Shown: piece after piece, positions 1 to 6,483 of the stretch
Numbering within the stretch: the first letter of the stretch is position 1
Layout: the number at the start of each line of letters is the position of its first letter
Assembly (NCBI GenBank): GCA_964542225.1
Contig: CAZITO010000080.1
Coordinates: forward strand, 1-9,791
DNA from: Scybalousia_A sp964542225
Lineage (GTDB): Bacteria; Bacteroidota; Bacteroidia; Bacteroidales; P3
DNA: 9,791 bases
Direction of reading: 5' to 3'
Made by a program: the position numbers and the translations under genes
The notes under the pieces: model-generated
The model's input: the letters and a program-made list of their open reading frames with translations, nothing else
Databases searched by the model: none
What the model was told of the DNA's origin: nothing

Positions 1-18
1 GGAGGTAAAGCCACTAAC

Positions 19-42
19 AATAACGCTTATGGTAACTTATTA
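19..42 (+). repeat. Degenerate third copy of the core repeat
   Basis: AATAACG-CTTA-TGG-TAACTTATTA here matches the order of words in the copy at 9624-9654 (AATAACGGCTTAGC then TAACTTATTA), with a shortened middle. AACTTATAA follows at 44-52 and occurs again at 765-773. In reverse orientation it occurs at 9608-9616. Chance matching of AT-rich words cannot be ruled out. Confidence 0.4.
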
Positions 43-121
43 CAACTTATAAAAATAAAATGTGTATATATCTTTTTTTATTTAAACTTATGGATAGGTA
101 TAGAGATGTGAAACAAAATAA

Positions 122-259
122 AACGGTTACTCATACATTACTGTTATAGATGCGGGGGCTCAGTATAATGCAGATAGTATTCCTTTTTACGGAGATACCA
201 CAAAATATTATAGAAACGGCGAGTTGGTCAGTTTTTCTGAAACAGAAGATGTAGAATAA
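122..259 (+). pseudogene. C-terminal scrap of an unrecognised protein
   Basis: This frame follows a stop codon and stays open for 45 codons to a TAA. It has no start codon at its left end. The residues look protein-like rather than random: a VIDAGAQYNADSIPFYGDTT stretch, then KYYRNGELVSF and an acidic tail ETEDVE. I do not recognise the family. The likeliest reading is the surviving 3' end of a gene whose upstream part has been lost or frameshifted, in keeping with the other broken pieces around it. The alternative is a chance open frame in AT-rich DNA. Confidence 0.3.
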
Positions 260-294
260 GTTACTACTCTATATCAAAAAAAATGTTGTAATAA

Positions 295-420
295 CTAAAT
301 AACGAAACACTGAACAAAATTGCAGAACTCAATAAAGGTTTGCAAGAACTCAAAAACCAACAAAAAGAATACAAACAACAACTCAATAAAAACGATATCT
401 CGCAAACATTTATTTTTTAA
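295..420 (+). pseudogene. Fragment of a phage tape-measure-like coiled-coil protein
   Basis: A frame open after the stop at 292-294 encodes about 41 residues rich in N, Q, K, E and L with heptad character. It includes IAELNKGLQELKNQQKEYKQ and ends QLNKNDIS before diverging into a short tail and a TAA. It aligns without gaps to the stretch IKELSEQQQEYTQQLNNCAIS encoded near 1171-1233, and the DNA is clearly similar too. It therefore appears to be a second, shorter copy of the same gene segment. It has no start codon and stops just after the shared block. The phage tape-measure assignment is inherited from the longer copy and is an inference. Confidence 0.5.
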
Positions 421-476
421 TAATATGTAACATAATATTTATTTCCTTTATTTCGTTATAGTATAAAAAACGTTTT

Positions 477-704
477 ATGTCTTTATTAGATTCTATAGAT
501 TTGTTTATTATAGTTATGGCGGTGATTATCTTTGCTCCGTGTATAATTCTTTATAGTGTTTATATTTTTGGCAATAAACAACAACATAATAAAGCTAATA
601 AAATACTGAAGAAAATAGAAAGGATAGAAAGAAGGCAAGCAAAAATAAATAAGAAAAAGCCGACAAAAAGTAGTACGTTGAATAGCAGTGGTGCTTTCGG
701 TTAG
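477..704 (+). CDS. Putative small single-pass membrane protein
   Basis: A 75-codon frame starts at ATG 477. Residues about 8-31 form one strongly hydrophobic segment (IDLFIIVMAVIIFAPCIILYSVYIF). A very basic, Lys/Arg-rich, probably helical tail follows (ILKKIERIERRQAKINKKK), with a Ser/Thr-rich end. The positive-inside rule suggests the N-terminus is outside or in the membrane and the tail in the cytoplasm. No family is recognised. No clear TAnnTTTG promoter or ribosome binding site precedes the start. An antisense frame covers nearly the same bases but looks less protein-like. The neighbours are broken mobile-element pieces, so this could be a small cargo or phage gene, or a chance frame. 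Confidence 0.42.
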   Translation: MSLLDSIDLFIIVMAVIIFAPCIILYSVYIFGNKQQHNKANKILKKIERIERRQAKINKKKPTKSSTLNSSGAFG

Positions 705-789
705 TATGGTGTTAAGCAAGCTTACAGCACAATATTTTCACAGCACTTTAAATTCCCTTTTTATAACTTATAAAAAACTTTTACAAAAA

Positions 790-1020
790 TTATTTCTTTT
801 TGTCTATACTCTTGATTTCTTTAAATTCTTGCTTTAATTCTTTTTTTACAGTAGGAATTTCTTTTTGTTGAGGCAATTCCTCTAGTCGCTTTTTTGTATT
901 CTGTATTACTAAATTTCTTATTTGACTGCCTACCTCTTTATGCGTTTGTTCCAAATTTATTTGTCCCGTTATATTATTTGATTTTATACACTCAAAAAGT
1001 TGCAAAAAATCACTATTTTT
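790..1020 (-). pseudogene. C-terminal remnant resembling DNA-damage-inducible protein D (DinD)
   Basis: The last 76 residues of a minus-strand frame ending at the TAA (790-792) look like real protein: FLQLFECIKSNN, then a TH-KEVGSQIRN block, then LEELPQQKEI and a basic KKELKQEFKEIK tail. The order 'H-x-x-VG-x-x-(V/I)R ... (P/L)E-(E/N)-LP ... basic helix' is what I recall from the C-termini of DinD and related phage antirepressor-like proteins. This is recognition from memory, not a search. Upstream of about 1020 the frame continues open only because it is the mirror of the coiled-coil gene at 1069-1415, so the N-terminal domain is missing. I read it as a 5'-truncated pseudogene in a decayed prophage region. 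Confidence 0.42.
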
Positions 1021-1032
1021 GTAATATATTAC
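1014..1032 (+). promoter_or_regulatory. Possible -7 box TATTTTTG followed by a 12-bp palindrome
   Basis: TATTTTTG at 1014-1021 fits the Bacteroidota -7 consensus TAnnTTTG. It is followed directly by the perfect palindrome GTAATATATTAC at 1021-1032. The next plus-strand gene starts at 1069. No TTTG is correctly spaced for a -33 element; the nearest (977-980) is about 33 bp upstream. A palindrome at the transcription start would suit a repressor operator, as in phage control regions. AT-rich palindromes do arise by chance. Confidence 0.3.
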
Positions 1033-1068
1033 GAACCAAGAGCAATTAACCTGAAAACATAAACAGCG

Positions 1069-1479
1069 ATGGCAACAAACAACGAAACAAAAACCGTACT
1101 CCTTGACGTACAAATAAATAACGAAATCGATAAAAGTATTCAAAAAATCGTCAACATCAAAAACAAAATAAAAGAACTTTCCGAACAACAACAAGAATAT
1201 ACTCAACAACTCAATAACTGCGCTATCTCCGAACAAGAGTATAACAAAAATATGGCAGTTACCGAAAACTCTATCAAAGCACTCAAAAAAATACTCCTCG
1301 ACCAAAACAACACCCTCGTAGAACAATACAAACAAACCGACCTCGTAAACGGTAGTATGAACCAACTCTCAGGCAAACTCTCCGCTCTCAAACGTGCTTA
1401 TAGAAACCTCTCAGAAGGTGTGCCTATTGCTGTACGTTTGATTTGTAATAAAATAAGAGAAGACGTTTTTACTTTATAA
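1069..1479 (+). pseudogene. Truncated N-terminus of a phage tape-measure-like protein
   Basis: An ATG at 1069 opens a 136-residue frame. Residues 1-115 are a charged coiled coil (NNEIDKSIQKIVNIKNKIKE, then KELSEQQQEYTQQLNN), ending in NGSMNQLSGKLSALKRAYRN. The 'NGS-NQL---LS-L---Y--L' block is typical of the start of Bacteroidota prophage tape-measure proteins, which normally run to many hundreds of residues. After about residue 116 (near 1416) the sequence changes to GVPIAVRLICNKIREDVFTL, which has a different character and runs antisense into the last codons of maf. The gene is therefore probably broken and fused to unrelated DNA. Codons such as CTC, ATC, AAC and CAA dominate, unlike the T-rich neighbours, consistent with acquisition from a phage. 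Confidence 0.5.
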
Positions 1480-2056
1480 GTTTTTGAATATTTTCAAATA
1501 AAGAGACGGTTGGAAGCCCCATAACATTATAGAAATTTCCCTCTATTTTTTCTATTCCTATCATACCTATCCATTCTTGTATGCCATAAGAACCGGCTTT
1601 GTCCATAGGTTTGTAGTTTTCTACGTAATAATCTATATCTTGCAAAGAAAGATTTTTAAAAAACACAGCCGTTTTTTCGTAAAAACTAAGTGCTTTTGTT
1701 TTACTTTTTAAATAACAACCAGAAATGACATAATGTTTTTTATTAGAAAGATTTTTTAGCATATCAATAGCTTGCTCTTTATTTTTGGGCTTACCTAAAA
1801 CTTTTCCATCTATAAAAACAATGGTATCACTGCAAAGTAAAATTTCTTTTTCTCCAAGCATTTTTTTATAAGCATTGGCTTTTTTTTCTGCCAAGTAGAC
1901 AGGAATTTCCTCCATAGTTAAATTAGGCGGATAAGTTTCTGAAATATCAGTTTTGACCAAACGAACATTGAATCCCATTTGCTCCAATAATTGTTTGCGT
2001 CTTGGAGAACGTGAATTTAGAACTATGGTATAAGAAAACAAATCATTAAAAAACAT
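1469..2056 (-). CDS. maf: Maf family nucleotide pyrophosphatase (YhdE-like)
   Basis: Maf proteins are cytosolic pyrophosphatases that hydrolyse non-canonical or surplus nucleoside triphosphates (dTTP/UTP in the YhdE branch) to monophosphates. At 195 residues the length is normal. The substrate-binding start is VLNSRSPRRKQLL (residues 12-24), with the SRSPRR form of the usual S-x-SPRR. LCSDTIVFIDGKVLGKP (74-90) holds the conserved S/A-D-T-V motif and the G-KP segment. The C-terminal signature DKAGSYGIQ (152-160) is followed by IEGNFYNVMGLP (171-182). No catalytic landmark is missing. It is the last gene of the minus-strand operon. Its ATG lies inside the upstream UbiA-like gene (11-nt overlap), suggesting coupled translation. 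A broken phage gene abuts its stop codon, and no clear terminator hairpin follows it. Confidence 0.93.
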   Translation of the reverse strand: MFFNDLFSYTIVLNSRSPRRKQLLEQMGFNVRLVKTDISETYPPNLTMEEIPVYLAEKKANAYKKMLGEKEILLCSDTIVFIDGKVLGKPKNKEQAIDMLKNLSNKKHYVISGCYLKSKTKALSFYEKTAVFFKNLSLQDIDYYVENYKPMDKAGSYGIQEWIGMIGIEKIEGNFYNVMGLPTVSLFENIQKLIK

Positions 2057-2990
2057 CTACAAAGATATTTTGAGAAAAACTAACAGTAAAAATCAATGAT
2101 ATGTATATCATTCCGAGAAATTGATAAAGCATAACCAAATTTTCTGTACGTTGCGATTTGAGTAAGGCACAGACATAGTAAATAAACGGACAAATGTTTA
2201 TTATAACAAGTATTATTACATGAATAATATCCATATAATCAAAAGTTGCATAAAGATAAAACACATTGATAAGCACGAATAACACTGAGGATATAACAAG
2301 CAATTTGATAGTATTTTTTTCTCCATATTTCGTGGCAAAGGTGGAAAAGCCGTCTTTTTTATTCTGTTCCATATTAGCAAAATCCACAGTAACATCTCTG
2401 ACAAAGGTAAGCAGAAAAACAAAGGCAGATAAAACCCCAAAAATACCAAATAAAGTCAGCCATGCCGAAGCTGGTATTTTGATAAGAATATCGCTTTGAT
2501 AGTGAGTAAAGGCAAAAAATTCCAATAAGAAAGGCATAAGAATCAATAAGGCATAAAGAAAAGATATACTTATATTTCCTATAAGCATTTGTCGTTTATA
2601 TTTGTATGCGTATATATAGGATAAGCCTGCAAACACCAAACCTAAGGCTACCAATTGCCAAACATGATACTTAAAAGAAATAAACCCCAAACCACCCAAA
2701 CCTATGACAACTAAAACATAAAACATTCTCAGTTTTTTGTTGTTATCCAATGTTTGTGTATGTTGTAGTATATCGGTCATTTTAGTATCAAAATAAGAGC
2801 ATACAACATTCAAACCTGCCATTAACAAAATAAGAGAAAAAGTAAACAATAAATAATCAGACGAAGGCAAGATTGTCATTGGAAAATATATCTTGTAAAA
2901 AGGCAAGATAAGCCCGACTCTCACAACAAGAGATAAAACCAAAATCAGAAGCAGACTCTGCCAGCCCAATAATTTAAGGTACGCTTTCAT
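2046..2990 (-). CDS. UbiA-like prenyltransferase-family membrane protein, active-site motifs degenerate
   Basis: This is a 314-residue, highly hydrophobic protein with about eight or nine predicted membrane segments. The family normally transfers prenyl chains to lipid or aromatic acceptors using two Asp-rich Mg-binding motifs. Family marks include YIYAYKYKRQMLIGNISIS (125-143), like the usual 'YS-x-x-K-x-x-x-x-GN' loop, and RDVTVDFANMEQNKKDG (198-214), which aligns with the second motif. The canonical NDxxDxxxD of motif 1 reads CSYFDTKMTD (64-73), keeping only one Asp in register. In motif 2 the usual D-x2-D-x3-D reads D203, N206, N210. Bacteroidota often encode a UbiA protein beside maf, labelled geranylgeranylglycerol-phosphate geranylgeranyltransferase. 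Here catalysis is doubtful. It starts 4 nt after the MORN-repeat gene stops and overlaps maf by 11 nt. Confidence 0.75.
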   Translation of the reverse strand: MKAYLKLLGWQSLLLILVLSLVVRVGLILPFYKIYFPMTILPSSDYLLFTFSLILLMAGLNVVCSYFDTKMTDILQHTQTLDNNKKLRMFYVLVVIGLGGLGFISFKYHVWQLVALGLVFAGLSYIYAYKYKRQMLIGNISISFLYALLILMPFLLEFFAFTHYQSDILIKIPASAWLTLFGIFGVLSAFVFLLTFVRDVTVDFANMEQNKKDGFSTFATKYGEKNTIKLLVISSVLFVLINVFYLYATFDYMDIIHVIILVIINICPFIYYVCALLKSQRTENLVMLYQFLGMIYISLIFTVSFSQNIFVDVF

Positions 2991-2994
2991 ACTA

Positions 2995-4218
2995 TTAATG
3001 TTTTATTTCATTGCTAAGTTTTCCGTCCTTATCGTAGTATTTCCAAACGCCAACGGCTTTGCCCTCCTTATATTCGCCTTCGGCTATTTTCTTATTACCA
3101 AAAGAATATTCTGCCCACTTTCCATTAGGTTTGCCATTAAGAAAATATTGTTCTCTTATTTTATTTCCTCTTTCATCAAAGAAAATCCACATTCCGTTCT
3201 TTGCTCCAGAAGAATAAGCACCTTCTTCTACCTTAATACCATTATAATATTTTTCCCATCTGCCATTTAATTGACCGTTGTTGTAATCGGCTTTTTGGTA
3301 CATATCGCCTTTTTCATCATATAGGGTCTCTGTTCCGTGTTTGATGCCATCAAGATAGGAAACCACAGTCTTTTTTGAACCGTCTGAATTAAACATTTCC
3401 CATTTTCCATTCATCAATCCTTTTGAAAACGCTCCTCTCATTTGCAATTTGCCATCTTCAAAAAAACTTTCCCATACTCCTTCTTCTTTCCCATTTATAT
3501 AACTTCCTTTGTGCAGAAGTTCCCCACTTTCATAATAGGTTTGCCATAAGCCGTCTCTCTTGCCATTGTGATAGGTACCGCTTCGCCACTTTTCTCCTGT
3601 TTCATAATAATATTCCCATGTCCCCTCTTCTTTATCTTCTATATAAGCACCTTCGCTCTCTTTTTTCCCATTATCTCTATAAAAATATTCCCACTTCCCA
3701 TTTTTTTTGCCATGTAGAATCTCGCCACTCATATCCTTATAACCATTTTCATACCACCAAGTTGCCTTTCCTTCCAATTCATCGTTTTGATATGTAGCCT
3801 CCATTTTTATTTTGCCATTTCTATGGTATTCTTTGTAATCTCCGGTTTTCTTCCCCTCCTCTACATTGCAAGAGTAATACAATTCTCCGTTATCATAATA
3901 GGCAATATTTTTTCCACTACCCGTGAAAGTCTCTTGTTTTTTTAGTTTGCCGTTTTTATAAAACCATTGCCAAACACCGATTTTCCATCCTTTGTCATTA
4001 TATTCTCCCTGCCTTTCTATACTTGTACCATTATTATAGTAGTAAGTCCATTTTCCAAACTTATGTTTGCTCTTTTCTTGATTGCTATTGGTTGTAAGAT
4101 AAAAACCTTCCGTGGCTTTTTTTCCATTAGCCCAAAATTCCTCAAACTTTGTTGTGTCTTGTGCCTGAGCGACAAAAACAACACACACAAAGGTCAAAAA
4201 CAATTGATATGCCTTCAT
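2995..4218 (-). CDS. Secreted MORN-repeat protein (YwqK/MORN_2 type)
   Basis: This 407-residue protein has a classical signal peptide (MKAYQLFLTFVCVVFVAQAQ, likely cut after AQA), so it is exported to the periplasm or beyond. The rest is almost entirely a tandem array of about 16 units of 22-25 residues with the pattern G-x-W-x-x-Y-Y-x-x-G-x-x-x-x-x-G-x-Y-x-x-G-K-x-x. Clear examples are GTWEYYYETGEKWRSGTYHN and GLWQTYYESGELLHKGSYIN. These belong to the MORN_2 type found in proteins often auto-named 'toxin-antitoxin YwqK family antitoxin'. Nothing here supports a toxin-antitoxin pair. In such proteins the repeats form elongated beta structures, usually binding or scaffolding. The gene lies 5 nt after the DUF4270 lipoprotein gene and 4 nt before the UbiA-like gene, so it is co-transcribed. 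Its ligand is unknown. Confidence 0.88.
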   Translation of the reverse strand: MKAYQLFLTFVCVVFVAQAQDTTKFEEFWANGKKATEGFYLTTNSNQEKSKHKFGKWTYYYNNGTSIERQGEYNDKGWKIGVWQWFYKNGKLKKQETFTGSGKNIAYYDNGELYYSCNVEEGKKTGDYKEYHRNGKIKMEATYQNDELEGKATWWYENGYKDMSGEILHGKKNGKWEYFYRDNGKKESEGAYIEDKEEGTWEYYYETGEKWRSGTYHNGKRDGLWQTYYESGELLHKGSYINGKEEGVWESFFEDGKLQMRGAFSKGLMNGKWEMFNSDGSKKTVVSYLDGIKHGTETLYDEKGDMYQKADYNNGQLNGRWEKYYNGIKVEEGAYSSGAKNGMWIFFDERGNKIREQYFLNGKPNGKWAEYSFGNKKIAEGEYKEGKAVGVWKYYDKDGKLSNEIKH

Positions 4219-4223
4219 ATTTT

Positions 4224-5585
4224 TTAATTATCTGCTATTTTAGAATAAGTGATATTGAGCTTTGGTCGTTTGTTTATATCTGAGTAATTTGTACCGTAAA
4301 GAACTACCCTGTTGGCTGTATTACGGCGAGTAAAACCATTATCCGCATTATTCCTATCCCTCATAGAAGGTATTATGTATATTGTGGAATTGTCGCCATA
4401 ATTTCCTTTTACATAGTTTTGCAAGAAAGAAGTAATTTGCACTCTATATGCGTTGATGGTAGAATCATAATAAGGTACCGCATTTACGCTTGTTGCTATA
4501 TTTTCATCTCTTAGTAAATACAAAGCACTATCGGCTCCTTTTCTATAACATTGCAAGGAGGTCGGATAAGTAAAGGCATCGCCTGATATATCAGCCACAG
4601 GCAAAACAAGTTCTGCTTTATTTATCAAGGCACCCTTTATGCTATCTCTTTCATACCATTGCAGAAAGTTTTCTATTTTCAACTCTACTTCCGACATACC
4701 AAAGCAAGATAAATACATGTAGTCATTATTGGCTATTGTTGTAGGTATGGAGTTTATAGAACTTAGGTTGGTACCGCTGTAATCATAATCAACTTTCATA
4801 AATCTTTGTCCCTCGGTTGGAAAATTGATTTTATAATTAAAATGATTACCGGAGGAGTTGGTATAATAGTAATTTATACAAGACAGAGAAGAGGTCATAT
4901 CCACATAAATCAACATACCATTAATATCATTGCATGTTGCCGTAATTTTTATACCTTTAAAATCCGCTTTAAACTTATCGTTATCTTCGTAAACACTGTT
5001 GGATATTTTTTGCAAAAAGTCGTTATTGAGTTTTAATCTCAAATGAGGAGAATATACATTGGTATCTCCCTCCATTGCAACATTGTCATTATCCATATCC
5101 ACCATTACATCACCATCAAACCACACTTGTCCTACTTCCACATTATCATTTGCATGTTTTTTTTCTGAAGTAATTTCCTCTGTTACTTGTTCTACCTTAA
5201 AGTGTATATTCATTTTTCTCACACTTTTGGAGGAAACAAACGCTCCAGCATACTCCAAAGACAAAACAACGGAATCGCCCTGTCCATAATCCATAAAATT
5301 AACACCGGTAGAAGACAAACTTAACTGGGTAAATATGGAGGACGAAATTTTGCCAAAATTATTGTCCTTGTATGTTCCTAAGGCATTGTATCGCAAATTG
5401 TTGGTCAATACGGTATCGGTATTAAACATTTTAACGGATAACTCTACACCGGAGGAATTATCTCTAAGAATATTTATTGAGTTGTTGCTGTCTATAAGAG
5501 AAAGACCAAGTTTCTCGTCCTCATTGACACAAGAGGCAAAAAACAAAGCGACAAACAAACTCAATATCAAATACAGCCTTTTCAT
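4224..5585 (-). CDS. DUF4270 family lipoprotein
   Basis: I place the start at ATG 5585, not the upstream in-frame ATG at 5636. From 5585 the 453-residue protein opens with a textbook lipoprotein signal (MKRLYLILSLFVALFFASC, lipid-modified Cys19). The longer version would bury this behind a basic tail and overlap the upstream gene by over 50 nt. The ATG at 5585 overlaps the upstream TGA as ATGA, typical of translational coupling. After Cys19 comes VNEDEK, an acidic stretch resembling the Bacteroidota lipoprotein export signal, so surface display is possible. EKLGLSLIDSNNSINIL, NTDTVLTNNLRYNALG and YKDNNFGKISSSIFTQL match the usual opening of DUF4270 proteins. Their function is unknown. Genes of this family commonly sit just downstream of the short glycogen synthase-like gene, as here. 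Confidence 0.85.
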   Translation of the reverse strand: MKRLYLILSLFVALFFASCVNEDEKLGLSLIDSNNSINILRDNSSGVELSVKMFNTDTVLTNNLRYNALGTYKDNNFGKISSSIFTQLSLSSTGVNFMDYGQGDSVVLSLEYAGAFVSSKSVRKMNIHFKVEQVTEEITSEKKHANDNVEVGQVWFDGDVMVDMDNDNVAMEGDTNVYSPHLRLKLNNDFLQKISNSVYEDNDKFKADFKGIKITATCNDINGMLIYVDMTSSLSCINYYYTNSSGNHFNYKINFPTEGQRFMKVDYDYSGTNLSSINSIPTTIANNDYMYLSCFGMSEVELKIENFLQWYERDSIKGALINKAELVLPVADISGDAFTYPTSLQCYRKGADSALYLLRDENIATSVNAVPYYDSTINAYRVQITSFLQNYVKGNYGDNSTIYIIPSMRDRNNADNGFTRRNTANRVVLYGTNYSDINKRPKLNITYSKIADN

Positions 5586-6406
5586 TCTTCGTCTTTTTCT
5601 ATTATAGAATCGTAGTACTCGTTTATTTTCTGACACAATTCTTTTTCGTCTGCAACATAAGGAATTATATCTTTTTTGTTCTCTTTTGCAAACTCAATCA
5701 ATTCCGGGTTAACTTTTTCTGAAGCCAAAACCACTGCACTGCTATAACTAATAGCCGCTTTCATAATATTCAGATAGGTGGGTTCTTTGTAAAAACGCCA
5801 GTCTTTTTGAGTACCGCCATCGGCTTTCATTTTTTTTGCCATATTGGCACACAAAGTTTCGCCAAAATCATCATCGTATAGAGTCAACACCAACTTACTT
5901 TCCATAAAGAATGGGTTGTTTTTGTAGCCTGTGCGCTTTACGTAAAAAGGAACAAGCATTGTAAACCATCCTGTGCAATGTATCACATCCGGTTTCCATT
6001 CAAATTTTTTAATGGTTTCCAAAACTCCACGAGCAAAGAACATTGCTCGCTCATCGTTGTCTTTTACCAAAGAGCCGTCTCCTCTGACAACATCAACTTT
6101 TTCCGTAAAATAATCTTCGTTGTCTATAAAATAAATTTGTATATGAATGGACTGAATGGAAGCCACCTTTATAATCAAAGGATGGTCTTGATTGTCTATT
6201 GTTATATTTAGCCCCGATAATCTGATAACCTCGTGTAATTGATTACGTCTTTCATTGACGTTGCCAAACCTTGGCATAAAAATTCTTATTTCCTTACCAT
6301 GGTCCTGCGTATATTGTGGCAATCTTTTTCCTAATTGTGCAAGTGAAGTATTTTCTAAATATGGTTCTATCTCTTGTGAGATGAACAGCACTTTTGATTT
6401 GTTCAT
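5582..6406 (-). CDS. Short glycogen/starch synthase-like protein (GT5 catalytic domain only)
   Basis: This 274-residue protein matches the conserved Bacteroidota 'glycogen/starch synthase' that has only the N-terminal GT5 domain. Recognisable blocks are KVLFISQEIEPYL (5-17), IRIFMPRFGNVNERRNQLHE (40-59), VIRLSGLNITIDNQDHPLI (60-78), DNDERAMFFARGVLETIKK (116-134) and KPDVIHCTGWFTMLVPFYVK (138-157). True GlgA is about 470 residues, has a K-x-GG-L ADP-glucose motif near the N-terminus and a second Rossmann domain. Here the motif position reads ENTSL (18-22) and the second domain is absent. This is the normal length for the Bacteroidota subgroup, so it is not a recent truncation, but polymerising activity should not be assumed. 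It is the first gene of the minus-strand operon and overlaps the DUF4270 gene by 4 nt. Confidence 0.87.
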   Translation of the reverse strand: MNKSKVLFISQEIEPYLENTSLAQLGKRLPQYTQDHGKEIRIFMPRFGNVNERRNQLHEVIRLSGLNITIDNQDHPLIIKVASIQSIHIQIYFIDNEDYFTEKVDVVRGDGSLVKDNDERAMFFARGVLETIKKFEWKPDVIHCTGWFTMLVPFYVKRTGYKNNPFFMESKLVLTLYDDDFGETLCANMAKKMKADGGTQKDWRFYKEPTYLNIMKAAISYSSAVVLASEKVNPELIEFAKENKKDIIPYVADEKELCQKINEYYDSIIEKDEE

Positions 6407-6432
6407 TTACTCTTTGTATTTTTTTATTATTG

Positions 6433-6440
6433 CAAAATTA
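6433..6440 (-). promoter_or_regulatory. Putative -7 promoter box for the minus-strand operon
   Basis: On the minus strand this reads TAATTTTG, a full match to the Bacteroidota -7 consensus TAnnTTTG. It lies 26 bp upstream of the ATG at 6406, implying a leader of roughly 20 nt. A convincing TTTG -33 element is not seen; the nearest candidate is TTTC, too close. No Shine-Dalgarno sequence is present, only an A-rich leader, which is usual in this phylum. Confidence 0.5.
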
Positions 6441-6483
6441 CAGAATTTTATTGAAATAACGTATATTTTAAAGGTATTTTTTA

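Larger units (their letters stand above)
1..300. other. Gene-poor left edge with decayed coding scraps
   Basis: No intact gene is visible here. Frame 1 is open from the window edge to a TGA at 109-111 and begins GGKATNNNAYGNLLQ. It becomes hydrophobic, low-complexity sequence after that, so it may be the end of a gene cut by the window or a frameshifted scrap. AACTTAT-type words cluster at 34-40, 44-50 and 85-91, matching the repeat words seen after pyrD. No promoter or RNA gene is recognised. Confidence 0.4.

Noticed and set aside
724..746. Short direct repeat ACAGCAC (724-730 and 740-746) as a possible target-site duplication or operator
   Set aside because: It is seven bases long with only nine bases between copies. 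No element lies between them, and chance is sufficient explanation.
1021..1365. A minus-strand frame continuing through the coiled-coil gene region as one 191-residue protein with the DinD-like tail
   Set aside because: Its N-terminal half is hydrophobic, Phe/Val/Tyr-rich sequence typical of the antisense of a Lys/Gln/Glu-rich coiled coil. Only the last 76 residues look like real protein.
3423..3797. A plus-strand open frame of 124 codons
   Set aside because: It lies wholly antisense to the MORN-repeat gene, and its His/Phe/Pro/Ser-rich residues mirror the repeats. It has no promoter or recognisable domain.
2995..4218. Toxin-antitoxin module, as suggested by the usual database label for YwqK-type repeats
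   Set aside because: The protein is exported and repeat-rich, and both neighbours are envelope or metabolic genes. No toxin-like partner is present.
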